This document shows positions 9,047-15,568 of a stretch of 15,568 bases of DNA, in pieces (the first letter of the stretch is position 1; every line of letters begins with the position of its first letter). The stretch is from Echinostoma caproni (lineage: Eukaryota > Platyhelminthes > Trematoda > Plagiorchiida > Echinostomatidae), in assembly GCA_900618425.1 (NCBI GenBank), contig UZAN01049285.1, forward strand, positions 6,898-22,465. Reading direction: 5' to 3'. The position numbers and the translations under genes are program-made. A model generated the notes under the pieces. The model searched no databases, was not told the origin of the DNA, and saw only the letters and a list, made by a program, of their open reading frames with translations.

Positions 9047-9268
9047 ATAAATAAAATTGAATGATTTCCATTGACTATCCTTCGGACTTCACCTTCGCGC
9101 ACAATCATCAGTTCATCAATTCAACCATTCACTCAGAAGCACTAGACTTGAGTTTCGCTCTTATTACAGCTCATCAGTAGTGCTTATCCACCATTCCACT
9201 GTCCGGGATTTAAACTCTTAACCCATCTCATGGAAGACGTGTGCGTTACCGCTGTGCCAACCAGCTCA
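9047..9268 (-). mobile_element. Sm-alpha-like tRNA-derived SINE carrying a hammerhead ribozyme
   Basis: Read on the minus strand, the element opens with a tRNA-like head. The A-box region TTGGCACAGCGGTAACGC lies at about 9243-9260, and a degenerate B box, GAGTTTAAATCCC (canonical GGTTCGAATCC), at 9205-9217. A body beginning GTGGATAAGCACTACTGATG follows. The order GTGGAT, GCACT, CTGATGAG, AATA, CGAAAC, GTC, AGTGCTTC matches what I recall of the schistosome Sm-alpha SINE body; that comparison is from memory and unverified. The tail near 9047-9065 has ATTCAATTTTATTTATCCC. The decayed B box suggests weak or lost RNA polymerase III activity. The 3' limit is uncertain and could extend towards 8995. 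Confidence 0.72.
9137..9185 (-). ncRNA. Hammerhead ribozyme, type I, core intact
   Basis: On the minus strand the 49-nt segment folds as a type I hammerhead. Stem I is AAGCACTA (9185-9178) with TAGTGCTT (9144-9137), eight perfect pairs. The invariant CTGATGA follows at 9177-9171. Stem II is GCT with AGC around a loop containing TAATAA, with a G-G mismatch where a fourth pair would be expected. The invariant GAAA is at 9156-9153. Stem III is minimal: A-U and C-G closing the tetraloop TCAA, as in schistosome SINE hammerheads. The cleavage triplet GTC (9147-9145) places the cut between 9145 and 9144. All core bases needed for self-cleavage are present. It lies about 20 nt downstream of the B box of the host SINE and on the same strand, so a SINE transcript would contain it. 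The outer part of stem I that makes tertiary contacts with loop II is not obvious, so activity may be reduced. Confidence 0.85.
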
Positions 9269-11100
9269 TACCAAGGCTGAACCGAATTGCCAATACAGGT
9301 TGGTTAAGTGTCGTCTTCCGTGATAGTCAAGCAGTTCATTTAGTCCGACATCAATGGAGGGAGACACGGATAACAATATGTTAACTCCAATCGAAAGCCA
9401 CTCACCAAGTCAGGATTTCCATGCGGGTTACGGAGTGAATTGCCAACGATCCTTCTAGGATTGATTGGTTATCGGCTTCAATATCTTTCCTAACTGTGCT
9501 AATGCCAGACGACATTATGTTTGCATTATTGACAGAATTGTTTCCTTTTTTATCCTCCATGTATTCATTTGAGTTCATTTCCCGAAATGATCATTTGACT
9601 ATGAGAGATAAAAGTGAACTGTGGCCATTTACGTTTGCAATCAGTGCAAGCATTAGACAAGTACGTGATCACTGGACGACAAAACCAATCTAATTGCGCG
9701 AATTATCGCATCGCATACTGCTAAGGCTCTCAATTCGTTTATCGATAATGAACTCAAATTGGGCAACTTGCCGTTTGTTGGTATTCTAGACGAGTCTTAC
9801 GGAACTTTATGTTGTGTATCTTAGTCCCATTTGTCCATCGATGTTGTAGAATATTTGTGCTTGCTTGTTTTTTAACCATATGCCCGGTAACAGGTTGAAT
9901 CAATGGGCAGGACAGTGGTTCTGTCGGAAATGGTGTCTTTTCTATGTAACAGCATGAATAGCCATTGTATTAACCGGTCGGCGGTTGTACAGGGGTGCCA
10001 AGCGTCAGACACAAGCAGACGACAGTATTCATCCCCCGGGGTAAATGTTAGCTAGCCCTTAGAGGTTTAGGGTTGTGCGTGTGCTTGTGACGGACGTGCC
10101 TTGTATCCACCACACAACATAACTTTCCGATCGCGTATGAGACATAATGATAGGCTTGTGTCTGCAATGTGCATATATACGTTACTTGAAACCGTTACTA
10201 CTACTATCCCCAGAGAACCGGTGCACGAACGCCAAATCTCCAACGTGTGCCGACTATGGTGGATACCACACAACCACTACTGTCCCAAAATGTGAGTGAT
10301 ATGGCTAATGGCTCTGCTCCAATAAGTTCCATGACAAATAATTTTGATACAGAACTTTTCGGTCGTGAAACGTATCGCAACGAATTTGCCTGCCATCAGT
10401 GATTTCCCAAGGGGGTGGGGGGTGGTTGGTTAGTATGAGCAACAAATGATGGAAAAGCACGCTTCTAGTTCGTCAGTTTTCAAATACCATTACCTTGTAA
10501 TTCAAACTTCATTTGTGATGGCATTTGATCGATTCCGAATATTGATTTGCAATTGTTTTAATTATAAAATGCAGGGAATCAGAAAAAAAAACATTCTCTA
10601 TAAATTCTTGTGTAACGTACGTTTCTTTGGACTGTAAGAAATGTTTTCTATCAGGTATTTTGTATTGTAACGGCAAGAAGAAAATCCATATTTCAGTGAG
10701 AAAGCATACATTCAGTTATTCTGGGTAATCTTAGGCAATCGCATTCACATGCATTGACCACAAGGTTAGGCAACAATACATTAGGTCAATAGAGGATCGG
10801 GCACAGCACGTCTATTACAACCCTTGAGTGTGACAACATAAAACAAACGAATGTTTTTAGGCTGTAATACCGGTAAACCTGCCGTGTTATAAATGGTCTG
10901 GTGAACTGAATTTAGGGAAACCTGTTAAAACCTATCCAACACATTCACATCGACTTTTGCCACATGCTATATTGATTACTTTTTCATTGCATGCCATTCG
11001 GCGTAATGATCCATGCTCCGTTTCCAAACCCTTTTGATGTTCGGATTCCTCTCGAATGTTTGTTCCCAGAATGTTTCTCTTCATGACTGCATTGGATTCT
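9269..11100. other. Unassigned DNA with a GC- and CpG-enriched block
   Basis: No gene is recognised. The stretch from about 9970 to 10290 is richer in G, C and CpG than its neighbours and includes CCCCCGGGG at 10034-10042. Both strands are open over about 10101-10273, which usually reflects composition rather than coding. A G-rich run lies at 10411-10430. Possible explanations for the GC block are a promoter or first exon, or an old repeat; the sequence does not decide. Confidence 0.5.
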
Positions 11101-11156
11101 ACTCCTCCTCTCCCCCTCCCCGGGGTAGTGGGGGCGGGCGGGCGGGGGGGGGGGGG
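11101..11156 (+). repeat. C-rich then G-rich low-complexity block, G-quadruplex potential
   Basis: A pyrimidine-rich run (TCCTCTCCCCCTCCCC) is followed by CGGGG and then by G tracts at 11130-11134, 11136-11138, 11140-11142 and a run of 13 G at 11144-11156, separated by single C bases. Four or more G tracts with one-base loops satisfy the standard G-quadruplex pattern on the plus strand. The C-rich side can instead pair with the G-rich side as a hairpin. The block stands out sharply in AT-rich surroundings. Confidence 0.8.
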
Positions 11157-13704
11157 TAATTAACATTTCATAATCGTTGCCTCCTAATTGTTGCCGTCCG
11201 TTCCTTTTATTATTTCACCTTCAGATGTGATTGCCTGATAATAGTCTACCGGCTTCTTAGCTCATCCTATTTGTTAACCCTTCAAGTGTCCCTGGAAATG
11301 CGTTCATCGTGGCGCGGTTCTTTACTGTCGAGCTATTCATAATGACGACTGATACACGTCACGTATCACGCATTAAGTATTGCGCATACATTGTTATCTC
11401 TTTTGGTGTGCGTTTGGTGAAGATCACCATTGGACGCTCTGCACAGTAATTGTATTTATGACACCGGATAGCCTCACAATTTGATACATTCCGTGTATAA
11501 TGTTTCCTTAACTAGCACATCTGCATTTTTGACTTCATATTACGTGACAATCGGTTTGTATTACGTCATCACTTAATTAACTGACATATATAAATCGCAC
11601 CGTGAGACAAAACGATATTTGCGATTCGTTAGCATACTCTTTAATTAGAGTATTTTTGCAACGGTATATTTGGTGCAGTCATTCTCATCTTTAGGTTCAA
11701 AGAATAATCTAGTGTTGAACAAAATAGTTTCAAGGCGTAATATGGATTTCTTTCTAGCAGAACAATAGGTGATATGCTACAACTGGACTTATCATCGCAA
11801 TAGTAGTAAACGCTTCTTGAACTACCAAATCATCACTAAAACGTATTTTCAGTTTGAAAGAAATGGCCGGAATGCATGCATATACGGCGTCCTTTACGTA
11901 TTATTCTTCGTGCATTATAAACTACCCTAAGTGGCAATTATCGCTCAAAGCTGAAGTAACCCATCCCATCCCTTGGAAAGAAGATTTCGCAATACCCATC
12001 GACCAACGATGGTTCACCTTTCCGGGGAAACTGGACAGCAGAGCATAGTGTGCTAACTAATGGAATACAGTCCGTCACAGTACAACGCAAAATTCAAAAA
12101 AGAAAGCATTTGGAATTTTCAAATGGTGTCCTATTTTACACATAGTGCATGGTTATATTATATAGCTTTTTAGGAACTATTCACAAGTCCTTTTCCGAGT
12201 AAAGTGAATTGCCTGGTTAAACTGCTAAAGCCTGTAAGAATGTTCATTCTAAAATGCTTCTTTGAGGACAGTTTCGAGCGCATAGTACACTTCGAAGGAA
12301 TAGACAATAACGATCGTCATAATGTGTCGTTCATTTATTCATCCATGTGTAGCAGTTGTGGAAATTATGCGACTCCGCCGTGACAACGTGCCGTAGGAAC
12401 AAAATGTCTTGGGTAGTATTCAACTTTCGTTCTTGAAAAGTATCTTAATTTTATTGCACAGCAGATGAACACTTATTTTTATCGAAGTCGGTGATTTAAA
12501 AGCGAGTCGGTGCCTGTTTGCTGGATACATGATAGATCCGTGTATTGTTTTAGAAAAGAGCACAAGGTTGTACAAAATTGTTTCGTTTACACATGGAGAC
12601 GTCAAGAACGCGGTGATAATCACCCGTGGCGTGAGGCAGATTTTAAAGACTTATTTTCCTAACTTGAATTCTATTTACAAAGATAGCCAGATATCAATGT
12701 GAAGCGGGAAAGATTAATTCACTCAAATCTCTGAAAGCTGTTTTGAGGACGAAGATCAAACTTCGCTATTTCAACTTGTGTGCACCTACCCTTCACGGGT
12801 ACCGTTCAGTACATGCATTTTGGAAGTCCCCATCTAATTCAACGCAAGGTCTCTGTTCAATCGAGCATGGCCGCTGGGCACTTCGGATTCTATTTAAAAC
12901 GAGTTATTCTGGCTCTGTGGAGACGAAAATTTTGAAAACTACCTAGCGAACTTCAACTAGAGACAATCAAAAAGCCGAAAAAGTGCTCGCATTTACAAAA
13001 GATGAGGTAGATCAATACTGAATATCTTTTTATCTTAGTTTGTAGAATTATACGTAAAGTATGCATTTAAGAACGCATACTGCGTGAAAAACTCGTGAGT
13101 AGACCAGACAGAGTGTCGCGTACCGAGTGTTCGAACACATACTAACGGGGATCTATCGCAAATGACTGAGGTTTAGGACTACATAAATGAGTATTCCATT
13201 CATCTGACCGCACAAACAAAATGCGTTGTCAGTTGCACGTCATCTGCAGCCCACTGGCTGCAAAGCCAATAGAGCAACCACATTCCGAAATATTGATACA
13301 TCTCGAAAGAAACGGCTGTTTAGAGGAGCAGAAGCCACAGTAATGAAATACCGAAGTGTGCTCTAGCAGGAGAAGGATTTACACATCTGTGCGGAATGGC
13401 CATGTAACCAAGGTAGCTGAAGTGTAAACTAGTATTATATTAGAGTAACGACTTTTATTCATGGACTGAAAGAAAAACACCACTTTATTTTTGAGATCCC
13501 CTCAACGTTTATCCCACTACAGTGCATTTGACAGAGCTTTTTAGTTGATTTCTTTATTTTCAAGCATCTTGACGCTTGAGATACATTCATAAACAGGATA
13601 AAACGTGATCATGGAGGGAACTGTTTGAACCAAGATATCGTGAAAGCCCAGTCAAATCTACCATTTAGCTCGAAACATCAACTCCTTCCTGCACGTAATT
13701 CCGC

Positions 13705-13721
13705 ATATATATATATATATA
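13705..13721. repeat. AT dinucleotide microsatellite
   Basis: An uninterrupted AT repeat of about eight and a half units. Such tracts are common in AT-rich genomes and are often variable in length between individuals. Confidence 0.9.
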
Positions 13722-14060
13722 CTGGTTACTGGCTACTTGTCAGAATATTTTCGCCAACTTCAGAGAAAAACTCCTGCACTAATCCTTCTCATGTTTACTA
13801 AAGTGTAAAATTAATTATATTGTTTTTTCTGTTTTGCAATTGTAAATGTCTGAAAACTCACTCCTCGGGTGCATAAAGCTTTTCTTGACTTGAAACATGG
13901 TATGTGAAATAAAACCTGCTCTACGATATTCATCAACTGAGATGCAGCCAAATTATTTAGGAATTACACCGTGTTTAATCTGCGTGTTGCTGTGTTATTT
14001 GATCTGGTTTATTTCAGTCAATAATAAATTTCATCAATTTTACGACAAAATGATTAAGTG

Positions 14061-14086
14061 AGTAGTATTCAGTAGTAGTATTCAGT
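14061..14086. repeat. Short tandem duplication of a 13-bp unit
   Basis: The unit AGTAGTATTCAGT occurs twice in direct tandem without mismatch. It is probably a local replication-slippage product; no function is implied. Confidence 0.85.
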
Positions 14087-15193
14087 GGTCCAGATCTGAT
14101 AACCCGTTGGTACTTCAGCACCGATCTCATGGTTTCGCTCTTTGATCAAGTTTTATACATCGTTAGTTCATAGAAAATCTCAATACTGGATGCAGTCGAT
14201 AAAAATGTAGGTTATTTATACCCACATTTTCTCGTCATTCTTCCGTCATTGTGAATGAAGCGTACCGAGTAATTTCCTGGATATATTACCTGATCACTAT
14301 AGAACAAACGCGTGTCACTAGAACTAACCAGAGGGAACCTGATTTGGGATGTCACAACCACATTGTTCTTACCATTCACACCGTGTCTGGGTCTGTGCCG
14401 CGGTTGGATGCGTAACCAAAAATTGATCACATACTGTAACAGGACTGATAACTAAAACCATGTAATCACTAGATTTGATGTCAAACTAGCTGTATTTGCT
14501 AGTCAACAATTAGTGGTGAAATCTGGATGGTGCGAAACTGAGTGAATCTGACATCAGAAGAAGTAAAGGAGATTTTGAAGTCCATGGACCCTTTCGTTTT
14601 TGATAATCTAAATCACTGATCTACATTTTTTAACCTTGAAGTTTACGCAAACAACCTGTAACACCTAATTAAGAAAGAAACAATTTTGATTGGATCGATG
14701 ACAGTGCAGGTTTGGATCTGATCGTAAAACCTGACTGATATGGACCTCCTTTTTTGGTTGGTGGGTATTATACTGAACTGAACATGTCGGCAGAATGAAG
14801 TAAATCAATACCTTTTCAGGTTTGGTTATTCAGCGCAACAGTGGTTTGTATAACTTGCAATAATTGTTCTGTGACGTATGGCAAAATATTTCCCATTGAT
14901 GTCATAAAAGTATTCTGTTTCTTAGTATCGGTTGTGATAGGATTCAAAAATTCAATCCACGTTGAGATGTTCTAATGGTTTGACACTGTTCTTCATCTCC
15001 ACATACAATGGATTTTGTTAGATTGTATGGTTAAATCACTCGATGTGAAAAGCGTACACATTCGCCCGCTTTTCGCTACTTCAGCTATGTCTGTAGTGCT
15101 AACAGTTTCACTCCCATGGTTTTGGACACAGTATCCGTGCAGAATAGCGTTCATGGTGGATAGCCGGACTGAAGGTAACCAACGAATAATAGG

Positions 15194-15394
15194 CTTTTCA
15201 TTTCTTTCTTTTTCTTTTTCACTTTACTTTCTTTTATTGAATATACAAAGATACAACAATTTTTCAGGAAGGAGGAAACGGCCAATCAGAGGGCTGCCAT
15301 TCAACACACAAAGGGGAAAGTCAGGCGGTGGTGGTGGGGTTCGAACACATCCCCGGGGTGATAGTTTGGTGGTGTTACCATCGGGCCACCATCG
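15194..15394 (-). mobile_element. tRNA-derived SINE (copy 2)
   Basis: Read on the minus strand, a tRNA-like head contains an A-box-like TGGCCCGATGGTAAC (rc of about 15376-15390) and a B-box-like GTGTTCGAACC (rc of 15338-15348). The body then shares ordered blocks with copy 1: GTGTGT, ATGGC, GCAGCCC, CTTCCT, TTGTATAT and ATTCAATAAA. The tail ends in a purine-rich stretch of A and AAAG repeats (seen as CTTT on the plus strand at 15194-15235). The plus-strand open frame across 15015-15407 and the minus-strand one at 15301-15558 run through this SINE and are not genes. Head and tail together indicate a family mobilised by a LINE that recognises the shared 3' tail. Exact ends are uncertain. Confidence 0.75.
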
Positions 15395-15568
15395 TTCAAG
15401 CTGTTAGGTATCATCTTTGGCGAGGAATGAAGAACATACCAGAGAAGTTGCATTACGGTGACTGAATTAAGGGTGTTCCTTTTTGCACTGCACAAATTGT
15501 AACGGTAATCCGAATAAAGTTCAATACGAATCGCAATGTCTCGACTTCGACTGACCAAATTTCCAGCA

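Larger units (their letters stand above)
11157..15193. other. Unassigned AT-rich DNA, simple repeats only
   Basis: No gene or known transposon is recognised over about 4 kb. Simple features are the AT microsatellite at 13705-13721, a 13-bp unit (AGTAGTATTCAGT) repeated twice at 14061-14086, and a 12-bp perfect palindrome GTGTTCGAACAC near 13128-13139. The minus-strand frame 14212-14430 is a weak exon candidate discussed among the findings. Otherwise it fits intron or intergenic DNA. Confidence 0.55.

Noticed and set aside
9085..9120. A second CTGATGA downstream in the Sm-alpha-like SINE.
   Set aside because: It is followed by GAAG rather than GAAA and no stems form; it looks like chance.
9205..9268. 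Functional tRNA gene.
   Set aside because: The B box is degenerate, no full cloverleaf with a matching acceptor stem is seen, and the body continues into the Sm-alpha-like SINE.
10411..10432. G-rich run as a second G-quadruplex.
   Set aside because: It has only two clear tracts of three or more G plus shorter ones, so it does not meet the usual four-tract pattern.
13120..13145. GTTCGAAC at 13128-13139 as a B box of another SINE or tRNA.
   Set aside because: No A box lies at the right spacing on either strand; it is only a 12-bp palindrome.
14205..14225. TATAAATA on the minus strand as a TATA box.
   Set aside because: In AT-rich DNA this string is common, and no downstream gene on that strand supports it.
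15015..15407. 130-codon plus-strand frame ending in a glycine- and arginine-rich part.
   Set aside because: Its second half is the antisense of a tRNA-derived SINE, including the pyrimidine tail and B box; the glycine run comes from GGTGGTGGTGGGG.

Overview
This is AT-rich, gene-poor DNA from a eukaryote. No bacterial-type gene, operon or functional tRNA was found. The recognisable content is decayed retroelements. It includes the 3' end of a Penelope-like element (PLE) with a GIY-YIG endonuclease domain, the broken reverse transcriptase of a non-LTR retrotransposon (LINE), and three tRNA-derived SINEs. One SINE matches, from memory, the Sm-alpha SINE family of schistosomes, including its hammerhead ribozyme. 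Together these point to a flatworm, most likely a digenean trematode related to schistosomes. The species cannot be fixed from the sequence alone.

Layout: 1-3033 shows nothing I can assign. 3034-4229 is the PLE locus: two 5'-truncated copies of the same element joined head to head. The minus-strand copy keeps the linker, the GIY-YIG domain, the C-terminal tail and the 3' UTR. The plus-strand copy keeps only the last 30 residues and the 3' UTR. Their shared 342-bp ends form an almost perfect inverted repeat. 5469-5645 is a minus-strand tRNA-derived SINE. 6622-7251 is a minus-strand LINE reverse-transcriptase pseudogene in shifting frames. 9047-9268 is the Sm-alpha-like SINE with a hammerhead ribozyme whose catalytic core is intact. 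11101-11156 is a C-rich/G-rich low-complexity block with G-quadruplex potential. 13705-13721 is an AT microsatellite. 15194-15394 is a second SINE of the same family as the one at 5469-5645.

The rest is probably intron or intergenic DNA. A few open frames (7325-7744, 4905-5224, 14212-14430) are listed or discussed as weak candidates; none has a recognisable domain. The elements do not form a working pathway here. Logically, LINE or PLE enzymes mobilise such sequences, the SINEs rely on LINE machinery, and the ribozyme would cut the Sm-alpha-like transcript. The protein-coding copies in this window are broken, so only the ribozyme could plausibly still be active. All motif calls were made by eye; no database search was run.
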